Source: Oscillatoriaceae cyanobacterium Prado104
GTDB taxonomy: Bacteria > Cyanobacteriota > Cyanobacteriia > Cyanobacteriales > Microcoleaceae
Length of the DNA stretch: 64,000 nt
Reading direction: 5' to 3'
NCBI GenBank assembly: GCA_025454405.1
Contig: JALOON010000001.1
Coordinates: 124,001 to 188,000, forward strand
This document shows positions 26,768 through 36,520 of this stretch, piece by piece (position 1 is the first letter of the stretch; each line of letters opens with the position of its first letter). The position numbers were made by a program, and so were the translations under genes. The notes beneath the pieces were generated by a model. The model saw only the letters and a list, made by a program, of their open reading frames with translations. It ran no database searches and had not been told where the DNA came from.

Positions 26768-27322
26768 CTAAAAGATGGGAGGCCACAATTGAGAGACTGG
26801 CAATTCCCAACCGGGAAAAAGTTCTGGTACAGTCAAGATATCGCCGTTTTCTAAAACCGTCGGTTCGCCTGTCGTTCGATAAATTTTCACTGTTTCTGCG
26901 TCGGGATCGATCGCAATTCCCACAATCGCGCCCAATTCTATAAATTTTACAATCTTGCTTTCAATAACTTTAATGCGAGCGCTCTGAGATTTAATTTCTA
27001 CCACCAAATCGGGGACAAGCTGTGCGAAATAGCGCGGACTTTCACGCAAACGGGCAGCACTAACAAAAGAAACATCCGATGCTTTCAGGTTAGTATCTGG
27101 CATAATGAAACCACCTGAAGAATCACAAACTCGCCCCAGACGGCGGGGATCTACCCAAGCAAAGAGAAAGGCGATGAGGCGACTACTGATTTCGCTGGAT
27201 ACGATGTCTGATGGCCCCACGATTGAAATTCTCCCGTCTTCTAATTCGATTTGGTAATCTAAACCTGCTTCGGCAAAAGCAATTTGAACTTGCTCTACAT
27301 CTTTGACAGTCATTGCTGGCAT
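26768..27322 (-). CDS. Uma2-family (DUF820) putative endonuclease
   Basis: 184 residues of the Uma2/DUF820 family, very abundant in cyanobacteria, with a PD-(D/E)XK-type fold. Landmarks are YQIELEDGRISIVGPSD, the LKASDVSFV strand (catalytic Asp), PDLVVEIKSQSARI (ExK) and KFIELGAIVGIAIDP. All catalytic positions are present. DNA target and role are unknown. MPAM at the start allows ATG at 27322 or 27313. It is convergent with hemB and a lone gene. Confidence 0.85.
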   Translation of the reverse strand: MPAMTVKDVEQVQIAFAEAGLDYQIELEDGRISIVGPSDIVSSEISSRLIAFLFAWVDPRRLGRVCDSSGGFIMPDTNLKASDVSFVSAARLRESPRYFAQLVPDLVVEIKSQSARIKVIESKIVKFIELGAIVGIAIDPDAETVKIYRTTGEPTVLENGDILTVPELFPGWELPVSQLWPPIF

Positions 27323-27485
27323 AAGAACTTTCTCCTATTTTGAGCTTAGCTTTGATTTTAGCACGATCGATTTGCGATCGACCCTATTTCGATTGTTGGG
27401 AAAAGCACACCAGCAACTTGCTGAAAGTTAAAAAAATGATGTACGATCGAGAGTAATTAAATTCGATCGACTCTGAGGTAATTTT

Positions 27486-27710
27486 ATGATAAACTTGGAA
27501 GCTCTACAATCTGTGAGGTTGGTCACGGTTAAAGGTAAACGCCTTGCCGTTTTGAATGCGAATGACTGGGAAAAATTAATTGAATGCCTGGAAGATATGG
27601 AAGATTTGCAGGTGGCGCGCAGTGTCTTGGCTAAACTGAAAGCTGCAGGCAACGATTACGAGCGTGCTGGTTGGTTAAAATGGGATGATGTGGAGGCAGA
27701 GTTAGATTAG
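27486..27710 (+). CDS. Small antitoxin-like protein, no toxin beside it
   Basis: 74 residues. VRLVTVKGKRLAVLNANDWEKLIECLEDMEDLQ resembles the N-terminal domain of Phd/YefM-type antitoxins, followed by an acidic end (WDDVEAELD). GAGGT sits a good distance before the ATG. No toxin gene follows: the next gene, 24 bases on, is an aminotransferase. It may be an orphan antitoxin or a solo regulator. Confidence 0.6.
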   Translation: MINLEALQSVRLVTVKGKRLAVLNANDWEKLIECLEDMEDLQVARSVLAKLKAAGNDYERAGWLKWDDVEAELD

Positions 27711-27734
27711 CAAATATTTAACCAAATATTTAAC

Positions 27735-28904
27735 ATGGAAATCAACCCCACTCGAATGCAATCGGTACAGTCGCCAATCATTCCTGTTGTCGGCGAATTA
27801 ATCCGCCAAAATCCCGGAACAATTTCTTTAGGACAAGGCGTAGTTTATTACAATCCCCCAAAAGAAGCATTTGCCAAAATTTCCGAATTTCTGGAAAATC
27901 CTGACAATCACAAATACAAAGCCGTCGAAGGAATTCCCGCACTACAGGAAGCGATCGCGGCGAAACTCAAAGCAGATAATAACATAGAAATTAACGAAAA
28001 AAACTGCATTGTTGTCACCGCCGGCAGCAATATGGGATTTACCAACGCGATTCTCGCCATCACGAATGCCGGCGATGAAATCATCATTCAATCTCCCTAT
28101 TACTTCAATCACGAAATGGCGGTAATCATGGCAAACTGCCGCCCGGTGATAGTAGAAACAGATGAAAACTACCAGCTAAAAATTGCTGCCATAAAACAAG
28201 CAATTACCCCCCAAATCCGCGCTATTGTTACCATTTCACCAAACAATCCCACAGGCGCAGTTTATCCTCCAGAAGCCTTGCGAGAAGTCAGCGAAATTTG
28301 CCGCCAAAACAACATATATCACATCAGCGACGAAGCCTACGAATACTTTACCTATGATGGTGTCAAACACTATTCCCCCGCATCATTTCCCGACAGCAGC
28401 GAATACACAATTTCCCTGTTTAGCCTTTCCAAAGCCTACGGTTTTGCCAGTTGGCGCATCGGGTACATGGTAATCCCCGAACATTTGCTAGTTTCCGTGA
28501 GAAAAATTCAAGATACCATCTTAATTTGTGCCCCAGTAATTTCACAATATGCCGCCTTGGGAGCACTGCAAGTCGGGCGAGAATACTGCGATAATTATGT
28601 AAGCTCGATCGCATCTGTCCGGCAACTTGTAGGAGAAGAACTCAACAACCTCAAAAATTGCTGTACAATTTCCCCAGCCGGCGGCGCATTTTACTTCTTC
28701 TTGAAAGTCGATACCAAAATCAATACAATGGAATTGGTAGAACGATTAATTCGCGAATATCGAGTAGCAGTCCTGCCCGGTACTACTTTTGGCATGGATA
28801 GCGGCTGCTATTTGCGAGTTGCTTACGGCGCTTTGGAAATTGAAACCGCCGCCGCAGGAATTCGCAGATTAGTTAAAGGTTTGAAAACAATTTTAGGAGC
28901 GTAA
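27735..28904 (+). CDS. PLP-dependent aminotransferase, class I/II
   Basis: 389 residues of the fold-type I aspartate aminotransferase family. Seen are the cofactor-binding TAGSNMGFTNAI, the substrate/PLP motif ISPNNPTGAVYP, DEAYEYF (Asp that contacts the pyridine nitrogen) and the Schiff-base Lys in SLSKAYGFASWRIGY, plus the C-terminal Arg in GCYLRVAYGAL. Full length. Substrate specificity cannot be fixed from sequence alone. Three bases separate it from the aminopeptidase P gene, so the two are almost certainly co-transcribed, which may fit amino-acid or peptide salvage (inference). Confidence 0.92.
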   Translation: MEINPTRMQSVQSPIIPVVGELIRQNPGTISLGQGVVYYNPPKEAFAKISEFLENPDNHKYKAVEGIPALQEAIAAKLKADNNIEINEKNCIVVTAGSNMGFTNAILAITNAGDEIIIQSPYYFNHEMAVIMANCRPVIVETDENYQLKIAAIKQAITPQIRAIVTISPNNPTGAVYPPEALREVSEICRQNNIYHISDEAYEYFTYDGVKHYSPASFPDSSEYTISLFSLSKAYGFASWRIGYMVIPEHLLVSVRKIQDTILICAPVISQYAALGALQVGREYCDNYVSSIASVRQLVGEELNNLKNCCTISPAGGAFYFFLKVDTKINTMELVERLIREYRVAVLPGTTFGMDSGCYLRVAYGALEIETAAAGIRRLVKGLKTILGA

Positions 28905-28907
28905 AAA

Positions 28908-30785
28908 ATGGTCGCAACTAATGTTAAATCCGCTACAAAGCAGCAATTAGTTGCTGAGAAAATTAGCGGTTTGCGCGCTTTGATGGGAGATGGCAATTTA
29001 GATTGCTATTTAATTCCCGCAATTGACGAACATTTAAATTTATCAGTACCGGCAGCGAAACAGCGGCGGGCTTGGATTTGCGGCTTTACCGGTTCTGCAG
29101 GCGATTTGTTAGTTGGCAAAGATGCAGCTTGGCTGTTTGTAGATTCCCGCTATTACGAACAAGCAGAATTGCAGGTGGATGCGGCGCTAATTCAAATCTC
29201 GAAACTCGGCTTGGAAGGGAATTTAACTTTAATTGAAACTCTAGAAAAACAGGTTTCCGAAAACAAAAATTCGACTAAATTGCGTTTTGGCTTCGATCCT
29301 TTTACCGTCTCGTTAGAGCAATTTCAAAGCTGGGAGAAAAAGTTTGCCAAGGCCGCGATCGAACTCGTACCGATACCGGAAAATTTAGCAGATAAGGTGC
29401 GATCGCAAACAGAAAACTTGCCCGAAACTGACACAGCCCAAATATTTAGCTTGCCCGTCCACCTGACAGGAGAAACTGCAACCGCCAAACTAGCGAGAGT
29501 CAGGGAGGAAATGCAAAAAGCTAACATCAACCTGCTGCCAATTACCAACCTCAATCAAATAGCATGGCTGTTCAACCTGCGCGGTGCGGATATTCCCCAC
29601 ATTCCCATTTTCATATCCTACGCGATCGTCAGTTCCGACGCAGCATATTTGTTTACCAACCCGGAAAGAGTTGCGGCAGAAATCCAACAAGAATTGCCTG
29701 CCAGTGTAACTTTGCTGCCCTACGCAGACTACCCGCAAGCTTTAGAAACCTGGCTGAATTTGTGCGAAAAAGCGCGGGTGTTGTTAGATCCGAAACACAC
29801 TACAGCAGGCACGTACCAGATAATTTCAGATAGGCAAAAGCTGAAGCCAGATGCGATCGAAATTGTGTGTGACAGCAATCCGATCGAAGCAATGAAAGCT
29901 CGCAAAAATCCAGTGGAAATCGAGCAAATGCGATCGGCAAATTTCAAAGCCAGTCGGGCAAAAACTCTGACATTAAAATGGTTGACAGAACAGCTAGAAG
30001 CTGGTAAAATAATTACTGAGTTTGATGTTAAAGAGGCGATCGAACGATTTTACCGAGAAGAAACAGAATTTCAGACACTAACATTTAGAACGATCGCGGG
30101 TGCGGGAGCAAACAGTTCGATCGTCCACTACGGAACGCCCAGCCCGGAAGTCGTTTTAAAAACCGGAGAAATGCTGCTTTTAGACTCGGGAGCGCAGTAT
30201 TTAGGAGGCACCACCGACGACACGAGAACGCTAATTATCGGCGAAGCAACCTCCAAACAAATCGAGCGTTACACGACAGTTTTAATCGCGCACATTAACT
30301 GCGCGATGCAGCAATTTCCCAAAGGAACAACGGGAGCGCAATTAGATGCGATCGCCCGCGCCGCTTTGTGGCAAGAACAACTAGATTTCGGACACGGAAC
30401 GGGTCACGGAGTCGGCGCATTTTTAAGCGGCCACGAAGGGCCAAACGGCATCAGCAAATCTGTCCAATATCCCCTAGAAGCCGGAATGGTAAACAGCATA
30501 GAACCGGGATATTACGAACCGGGATGGGGCGGAATTCGCATCGAAAATCTCTATCTTGTGAAAGAAATGCCCTCAGAAAACGATACAGTTTGGTACGGAT
30601 TTGAACCGCTGACATACATCCCGTTTGACACCAAATTAATAGCGGTCGATCGACTGTCAAAGGCACAATTAACTTGGTTGAATAACTATCACGCCGCCGT
30701 AGTGGAAAAACTCGCTACCGTATTGGATGCCGCAGAGGTTGAATGGCTGAAAAAAACGGTGGCATTAAGTGCGATCGAAGGGTAA
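28908..30785 (+). CDS. pepP: Xaa-Pro aminopeptidase (M24, three-domain type)
   Basis: 625 residues: two creatinase-like N-terminal domains (about 20-320), an M24 'pita-bread' catalytic domain (about 330-550) and an M24_C tail. The five metal ligands are visible: Asp in LLLDSGAQYLGG and TTDDTRT, His in GHGTGHGVGAFLSGHEG, Glu in NSIEPGYYEPG and GGIRIENLYLV. The length matches the eukaryote-like, long aminopeptidase P rather than the E. coli form (about 440). It removes N-terminal residues preceding proline, presumably in the cytosol. Second gene of a pair with the aminotransferase. Confidence 0.93.
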   Translation: MVATNVKSATKQQLVAEKISGLRALMGDGNLDCYLIPAIDEHLNLSVPAAKQRRAWICGFTGSAGDLLVGKDAAWLFVDSRYYEQAELQVDAALIQISKLGLEGNLTLIETLEKQVSENKNSTKLRFGFDPFTVSLEQFQSWEKKFAKAAIELVPIPENLADKVRSQTENLPETDTAQIFSLPVHLTGETATAKLARVREEMQKANINLLPITNLNQIAWLFNLRGADIPHIPIFISYAIVSSDAAYLFTNPERVAAEIQQELPASVTLLPYADYPQALETWLNLCEKARVLLDPKHTTAGTYQIISDRQKLKPDAIEIVCDSNPIEAMKARKNPVEIEQMRSANFKASRAKTLTLKWLTEQLEAGKIITEFDVKEAIERFYREETEFQTLTFRTIAGAGANSSIVHYGTPSPEVVLKTGEMLLLDSGAQYLGGTTDDTRTLIIGEATSKQIERYTTVLIAHINCAMQQFPKGTTGAQLDAIARAALWQEQLDFGHGTGHGVGAFLSGHEGPNGISKSVQYPLEAGMVNSIEPGYYEPGWGGIRIENLYLVKEMPSENDTVWYGFEPLTYIPFDTKLIAVDRLSKAQLTWLNNYHAAVVEKLATVLDAAEVEWLKKTVALSAIEG

Positions 30786-31128
30786 TGAAATCGTGTCCGA
30801 TCGAGCGTAATTGCTGTAGGGGCGGGTTCGCTTACAATATTTGCCAAGAATTAACAATCTCGAAAACCCGCCCCCACTCAACAATGTTACTTGATGTTTG
30901 TACTTTTTTCGATCGCAGGTGCAGGCTGATGGATGTATTTGGGATTAAGGGCGATCGCACTTTTTGAGGTAAGGGCGATCGCACTTTTTAGCAGCGCTTC
31001 GGAACGGAAATAAAGAAGGATTGAGGAAGGGCGATCGCACTTTTTGTGTTAAGCGCGATCGTCTGTGGAACTAAACCGATTATAATTGCTAAAATAAAAC
31101 TAAATAGCACTTTATCTATAATCAGATT
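30786..31128. repeat. Spacer with R3 and R7 repeats
   Basis: R3 at about 30808-30890 (TGTAGGGGCGGGTTCGC ... AAAACCCGCCC). Then R7, three or four loose copies of AAGGGCGATCGCACTTTTT around 30944-31060, each holding a HIP1 octamer. R7 appears again at 31845-31885 after the vapC gene. No gene is seen. Confidence 0.7.
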
Positions 31129-31380
31129 ATGACTGTTATTGAACAAATCTACGCGATCGTCAAAAGTCTTCCCCAAAATCAAGCTAGCGAAATTCTCACT
31201 TTTGCTGAGTTTGTTCGTGCCAAGTACCTGAATGCGAACCAATCCACCGACACAGTAGATTCTTTAACTCCTTGGCAAGAACTGATTTATTCCCTAGCAG
31301 GAACTTGGGCAGAAGACTTTCCTACTCTGGAAGAAATTCGTACCGGGGAGGGGGAAGACATTTTGAGGGAGAGCTTTTAG
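31129..31380 (+). CDS. DUF2281-type antitoxin
   Basis: 83 residues. The N-terminal IEQIYAIVKSLPQNQASEILTFAEFVRAKYL is the DUF2281 motif common in cyanobacterial VapB-like antitoxins. The C-terminus is acidic (TLEEIRTGEGEDILRESF), fitting toxin binding. The PIN gene starts on the very next base after its stop codon, so translation is coupled. Confidence 0.8.
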   Translation: MTVIEQIYAIVKSLPQNQASEILTFAEFVRAKYLNANQSTDTVDSLTPWQELIYSLAGTWAEDFPTLEEIRTGEGEDILRESF

Positions 31381-31773
31381 ATGTATATTTTGGATACAAA
31401 CACATTAATCTACTACTTCAAAGGACAAGGACAAGTTGCCCAAAACATTGCGAATGTATCTCCTCAAGAAATTGGAATTTCCACGATCGTCCTGTTTGAA
31501 TTGCAAGTTGGTATTGCTAAATCTACTTCGCCTGCAAAACGCACCCAACAACTCGATCAACTTTTGAGCCGAGTTAATCTTATTCCGTTCGATCGCGATT
31601 CTGCTGTTGCTGCTGCCACAATCCGCGCTCAATTAGAGCAACAAGGTACTCCGATCGGTCCGATCGATGTTTTGATTGCAGGGACAGCCTTAGCTTTTCA
31701 GGCAACTCTTGTTACTCACAATGTCAAGGAGTTTGCGAGGGTTTCTGGACTTGCTATCGCCGATTGGTATTGA
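31381..31773 (+). CDS. vapC: VapC-type PIN-domain ribonuclease toxin
   Basis: 130 residues. The PIN acidic residues are visible: Asp in YILDTNTLIYYF (residue 5), Glu in VLFELQVGI (about 42) and Asp in GPIDVLIAGTALA (about 99). LVTHNVKEFARVSGL is the usual end motif. Mg-dependent RNA cleavage, typically of tRNA, is known for the family; the target is unknown here. It forms an operon with the DUF2281 gene in the usual antitoxin-toxin order. Confidence 0.92.
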   Translation: MYILDTNTLIYYFKGQGQVAQNIANVSPQEIGISTIVLFELQVGIAKSTSPAKRTQQLDQLLSRVNLIPFDRDSAVAAATIRAQLEQQGTPIGPIDVLIAGTALAFQATLVTHNVKEFARVSGLAIADWY

Positions 31774-31925
31774 ATGTCTGGCATTAAGTTCTGCTTATCT
31801 TTGGTCAATAGTTCGAGACAGTAAATCCAGCATAACAAAGGGGCGATCGCACTTGTTGTGGTAAGGGCGATCGCTCTTTTTAGCAACAGCAGATGAACGG
31901 GAATTGACGCGGAGGGATGAAGCGC

Positions 31926-34900
31926 TCAAATGAAGGTCAATTGGTCTTTATTGAAAGAGCCATCCAAAATCGCAAAGTATGTATCCTGTTTGAACGCCGT
32001 ATATAAGTCTAAATCATTCTTTTTGCTCCATAACAGAGTCTTGTTATTGTCAATTATCAGGACATCTAGCTGCCCAGGAGTTAAGCCGTTCAGCTTAATT
32101 TTAGTGACACCCCGCGAGTCGCCAGTCGAAATAAAACCTACCTTACCTGTACGAAAATTGGTAATTATATCAGCTCCATCACGACTTGTACTACCGTCAT
32201 CAACTCCAAAGACTATGGTATCATTGCCATCTCCACCATCAATGGTATCCTTGCCTTTTCCACCAATTAAAATGTCGTCACCACCTTCTCCCAGGAGCAA
32301 GTCATTTCCATCACCAGCATCAAGATAATCTGTCCAGTTACCGCCACCACCCCATAGGGTATCGTTATCTTCTCCACCAATGAGAGTGTCTTTATCATCG
32401 TTGCCTTCTAAACTATCGTTGCCTTTACCTCCAATAACTGTGTCCTCTCCTTTCGCACCAAATATAGTGTCATTGTCATCGCCACCGAAAATGGAATCGT
32501 TGTCTTCTTCACCATTGATGAAATCGTTGCCTCCATCGCCGTATATGGTGTCATTTCCCTTTTGTCCTCTGATGTAGTCATTTCCCTCGCCCCCGACAAG
32601 GCTATCGGCTAACTCATCACCACCACCCCAAAGGGTATCGTTATTTTCTCCACCGATGAGAGTGTCTTTACCATCGTTGCCTTCTAAACTATCGTTGCCT
32701 TTACCTCCAATAACTGTGTCCTCTCCTTTCGCACCAAAGATATTGTCGTTGTCATCCCCACCCTCAATACGATCGTTGTCTTGTTGAGCATTGATGAAAT
32801 TGTTGCCTTTACCAGCGTATATGGTGTCATTTCCCGAACCACCAAAAATTAGATCGTCTCCTGCTTCGCCGTAAAATATATCGTTGCCTGCATCACTATA
32901 AAGTGAGTTATCTTGAGAATTAATAGCGATAATTAGGCTGCGAAAAAAAGAAGCATCTAAAGTATCATTTCCGTTAGTACCGTAAACGATGTCGTCTTCT
33001 TTTCCAGACAACTCAGCATTTTTAACAATTAACGTTGCGGGTTTTGCACCTCTATCGTTTTTATTTTCATCTAAATCACCAGGTTGTTCTGCTTCCAGAA
33101 CAGCTTCAGGACCACCAGGTATATTACGCCATTCTTTATTCAAAGGTGCATCTAGAGATAGTTTACTGCTGATGGCATCTTCACCCTTCAGGATATTACT
33201 AAAAAGATAGACTAGATCGCCATGATTAGTTAAGCCATCACCTAATAGGCTCTGTGATATTATTAATCGATCGCTGCCCTTAAATACAACTTGTATAGAC
33301 TCATCAGCAGTTTCATTGTAACGCGGTGAGCCCAATCCATCACCTTCTACGAAATCTCCCCAGATCGATCGAGAAAAAGTAGCAACTTCACTAAACTTAG
33401 GAGGCGATTGAATCCCTGGTTGGCTCCCATCTAGATCGTAATCCTCCGAATCTGTAAATTGTCCTCCTATCGAAGAGAATGTACTATCTCGATCTATCTT
33501 AAGAACTCTTGCTGAATCAAGGAGTATTAATTTGTTGATTTTAGATCCAGTATACTTTAGATACTTTTCCGCAATTAACCCCGACACAAAAGTTCCTAAA
33601 CTGTGACCAACTAAATTGATTTTATCTGCCGAAACACCCCAAACGTCTTTGAGAGAATGAACTGCAAATTCAGCAACTTTATTGACCCATTCAGCGGCTA
33701 AATTAGGACGAACACCAGCATTTGAATTATTGTCAGCCGGTTGACTCCAGTCAACTACCAAAACTTGTGGTTCTTCATCACTATTTTGTTTTTTCTTGTA
33801 TTCTGCAACTGCATCAGCTAGTGCAGACATTTTGGCTGATTTAGAAGAGTCTGTATTTCCATGAACCACAATCCATGTTTCTTTGTTAGGATCAATGCTT
33901 GTTATAGGTGAGCCATCGCGCTTGCGAATATTGATAGCAAGACGCTCCTTATCCTTCTCCTCATCCTTCAGCTTAGGAGTTTTATCAATTAACTTATCTT
34001 TATTCACATCATTGGTAACAAAACCTGCAATTTCTGAAGGTGATTGCAGACTCAGTGTTTGATTTTCAGCTTCTGTTAAATATATAGCTGATGTTCGCAG
34101 ATTGTAATCAATTTTCTCATCACTTGCATTGGGTTTCCTTTGCACCTCAATCAAGTAATCACCTGGTTGTAACTCCCGACTAATAGCGCTGCTTGTACCT
34201 TTTTGAATTCCTGTTCCCGATCCGAGATCTTCCCCATCATTGGAGCGCAGAATTACGGTAGCATCGCCACTTGGCTTTCCTGCATTTTGAGGATTGAGTA
34301 ATAAATTGAAGCTACTACGATTTGTTAAACTAAATCGAAAGAAGTCACTGGTATTGCTTGAATCGACGGAGTTAAATAAATCTTGAGACTTTAGTAACTT
34401 TCCAATTTCAAAAGGTGTCTTCAGAGAACTTCCAATGCCAGGAGTAATATCGAAGGTTGGCCCGACGGCACTGATTGAACTACCTGTACCAGTATTAAGA
34501 ACCAGCTTTAAAGGATAGTTACCTGGAGAAATATTGTTGGGTACGGTTATTTTTGTGTCAAATTTAACTGGAATTGACCCATTAGTAGAACTAACGAAGT
34601 TTACTGGTATGGAATTGTTGCCCAAAAATACTTTCAAGTTATTAAGGAGAAAACCAGTTATTTGATCGAAACTAGCATTATTTATGCCTGTCACTAAACC
34701 CTCGACCAAAATTGTGCCACCTGGAACAAGTGCTCGATCGCCATCTCCCAAATCCGAGGCACTGGTGATGGAGATTGAGCTACTGTTGGTGGTTGGCTGC
34801 TGTATGTTATTTGGTGTCGGTGTTGGAGTTGGTGTCGGGGTTGGAACAGTCAGGGTTGGAGTTGGAGTTGGAGTTGGAGGAGTTGGAGTTGGAGTTAGAG

Positions 34901-36143
34901 GAGTTGGAGTTGGAGTTAGAGGAGTTGGAGTCGGAGTTAGGGGAGTTGGTGTTGGAGTCGGAGTCTCAGCCGGTGTTGGAGTTGGTGTTGGTGTCGGAGT
35001 TGGAGTCGGGGGAAGCACAGTCCGAGTCGCAGATGGGATAGATGATCCTCCGCTAACTGAAAAACCACCAGAATAATTAGCAGGGAAAGTTAATTTTTCA
35101 TCAGGTGTAACCGAACCGGTAACTGGATCGATCACAACTCGTTGATTTCTATTGCCAGCGCCAGAAGCAGTATTAAAGCCAAAAAGAGTGTTAGACTCAT
35201 CAAAATACAACCCGCGAATGTCTGTTAAATCAGAATAAGAGTTTAAGTCCAGGTCAATAATTTTAGTAGTTTGCCCAGTCAAGGAAATAGAGAAGAGACT
35301 GGCTTTTGGCGAAGATAAGCTTGAAGAGATTAATGGTTCAGAGGTTCCGGTAGCTATAAATTGATTCCTTATTGGATCGAACGTTAGATTATCAATACTT
35401 AAGTTAGGATCAAATTTAGCTACTAATGATGCCTGAGCTCGATCGGGATCAATTGTGTAGAGACCAAAATTGCCGAACAGGCTGGTAGAAGGACTCCCTA
35501 ACCCATACAGTAGACCATTTGGAGCGAATTCTAATGAATTCCAACTTAGAGCTTTGTCAAGTTTTCCAATAATTGAAAAGGAGTTTAACTTCGGATCGAT
35601 GCTATACAAATCCTTACTAAAATTATTAAAACCGAAAATCTGACTATTACTTGATACAGCTATATCCTCGAAGCTTTTACCATCAGGTAAGCTGGTTCTT
35701 ATTGGTATTGCATTACCAGATGAATCAACTGTCCCTATTGTATCACCAGATACAGGGTTACTTAGATTAATGACTGATGATGCTGAGCTTAGTAAGTTAG
35801 TAGTGATTGTATAATCACCACCGAAAACGGAACTAGCGACTCCTTCCAGCTTGTAATCAACGCCAGGATAAACAGTAAATGCTATTTTAATAGGTGGTTG
35901 GACTTCAGTTAGCTCTAAGATACTTGTGCTAATACCAATTATTTCATCGGTATTAGCATTAATCAGTCGCAATTTTGAGGCATCTCTTAATGTAGTACGA
36001 TTGAAGCTCACTTCAACTTGCTGCCAATTACTCAACCCAGTGAACTCATATTCATCTACAAAATAATCATTTCCCCTTGTATCTTTAGAATCATCCTGTG
36101 TAAAGCTTCCATCAATCGTCTGTCCCAAAGTAATATTCGTCAT
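31926..36143 (-). CDS. RTX-type secreted lipase-like protein (1405 aa)
   Basis: Domains in order: an N-terminal PPC-like domain (1-115); a DUF4394-like propeller region with a GLYFDESNTLFGFN motif (about 120-350); a (PT)n linker (about 375-445) from a GGAGTT-type DNA repeat at 34805-35020; an Ig-like stretch (about 450-560); a second PPC-like domain (about 570-690); an alpha/beta-hydrolase of lipase type (about 740-1000) with WIVVHGN oxyanion and the GHSLG nucleophile elbow near residue 843; Ca-binding RTX nonapeptides (GGxGxDxL, about 1060-1325); and a C-terminal secretion-type tail. No N-terminal signal peptide, so type I export is expected. It probably hydrolyses lipids or esters outside the cell. 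No ABC/HlyD genes are adjacent. Confidence 0.9.
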   Translation of the reverse strand: MTNITLGQTIDGSFTQDDSKDTRGNDYFVDEYEFTGLSNWQQVEVSFNRTTLRDASKLRLINANTDEIIGISTSILELTEVQPPIKIAFTVYPGVDYKLEGVASSVFGGDYTITTNLLSSASSVINLSNPVSGDTIGTVDSSGNAIPIRTSLPDGKSFEDIAVSSNSQIFGFNNFSKDLYSIDPKLNSFSIIGKLDKALSWNSLEFAPNGLLYGLGSPSTSLFGNFGLYTIDPDRAQASLVAKFDPNLSIDNLTFDPIRNQFIATGTSEPLISSSLSSPKASLFSISLTGQTTKIIDLDLNSYSDLTDIRGLYFDESNTLFGFNTASGAGNRNQRVVIDPVTGSVTPDEKLTFPANYSGGFSVSGGSSIPSATRTVLPPTPTPTPTPTPTPAETPTPTPTPLTPTPTPLTPTPTPLTPTPTPPTPTPTPTLTVPTPTPTPTPTPNNIQQPTTNSSSISITSASDLGDGDRALVPGGTILVEGLVTGINNASFDQITGFLLNNLKVFLGNNSIPVNFVSSTNGSIPVKFDTKITVPNNISPGNYPLKLVLNTGTGSSISAVGPTFDITPGIGSSLKTPFEIGKLLKSQDLFNSVDSSNTSDFFRFSLTNRSSFNLLLNPQNAGKPSGDATVILRSNDGEDLGSGTGIQKGTSSAISRELQPGDYLIEVQRKPNASDEKIDYNLRTSAIYLTEAENQTLSLQSPSEIAGFVTNDVNKDKLIDKTPKLKDEEKDKERLAINIRKRDGSPITSIDPNKETWIVVHGNTDSSKSAKMSALADAVAEYKKKQNSDEEPQVLVVDWSQPADNNSNAGVRPNLAAEWVNKVAEFAVHSLKDVWGVSADKINLVGHSLGTFVSGLIAEKYLKYTGSKINKLILLDSARVLKIDRDSTFSSIGGQFTDSEDYDLDGSQPGIQSPPKFSEVATFSRSIWGDFVEGDGLGSPRYNETADESIQVVFKGSDRLIISQSLLGDGLTNHGDLVYLFSNILKGEDAISSKLSLDAPLNKEWRNIPGGPEAVLEAEQPGDLDENKNDRGAKPATLIVKNAELSGKEDDIVYGTNGNDTLDASFFRSLIIAINSQDNSLYSDAGNDIFYGEAGDDLIFGGSGNDTIYAGKGNNFINAQQDNDRIEGGDDNDNIFGAKGEDTVIGGKGNDSLEGNDGKDTLIGGENNDTLWGGGDELADSLVGGEGNDYIRGQKGNDTIYGDGGNDFINGEEDNDSIFGGDDNDTIFGAKGEDTVIGGKGNDSLEGNDDKDTLIGGEDNDTLWGGGGNWTDYLDAGDGNDLLLGEGGDDILIGGKGKDTIDGGDGNDTIVFGVDDGSTSRDGADIITNFRTGKVGFISTGDSRGVTKIKLNGLTPGQLDVLIIDNNKTLLWSKKNDLDLYTAFKQDTYFAILDGSFNKDQLTFI

Positions 36144-36397
36144 AATCCCATCTCCTCAAAAATATGGTTGCGTCAAAACCAGCAAAGCCCGCCTTGCAAG
36201 CCTTCCTATATATCTCTCAGGGCAGATGCAATTTTTTTATGCGTTTTGCCCGCATTTTGTAATAAAACTTTACATTGCTCCCCAGAGCAGATAAGCTGTA
36301 TGCCCGATCGCCCGCCAGATGCACCATCAAACGTAGCTGACAACCAGACACATCATTTCAGATTACTCCAGAATCCTGAATCTGCATAGGGCTAAAC

Positions 36398-36468
36398 GGC
36401 TCACCATTTGGCTCAGCAAAAAAGGCTCATTTAGCTCATTTGTCTCATTTGGCTCACTTCTCGGCTCA
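36398..36468 (+). repeat. Array of GGCTCA-type direct repeats upstream of the NB-ARC gene
   Basis: Seven GGCTCA-like hexamers (five exact, plus AGCTCA and GTCTCA) begin at 36398, 36410, 36424, 36433, 36442, 36451 and 36463, spaced 12, 14, 9, 9, 9 and 12 bases and mostly followed by a TTT or CC. The array ends 52 bases before the start of the NB-ARC gene. It may be an operator array or a slippage product. The rest of 36144-36520 shows no gene. Confidence 0.6.
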
Positions 36469-36520
36469 CCAGATCGTGTAACATTCTTGACTAACGCAAA
36501 GTTTCCGTAGGGGAGTACCA

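Noticed and set aside
30940-31060. Regular GCGATCGC copies as a possible regulatory array
   Set aside because: HIP1 is extremely common across the whole window; here it is part of the loosely repeated R7 unit.
34684-35076. Plus-strand ORF rich in GVGVGV
   Set aside because: Antisense of the Pro-Thr linker of the RTX gene; composition is a by-product of the minisatellite.
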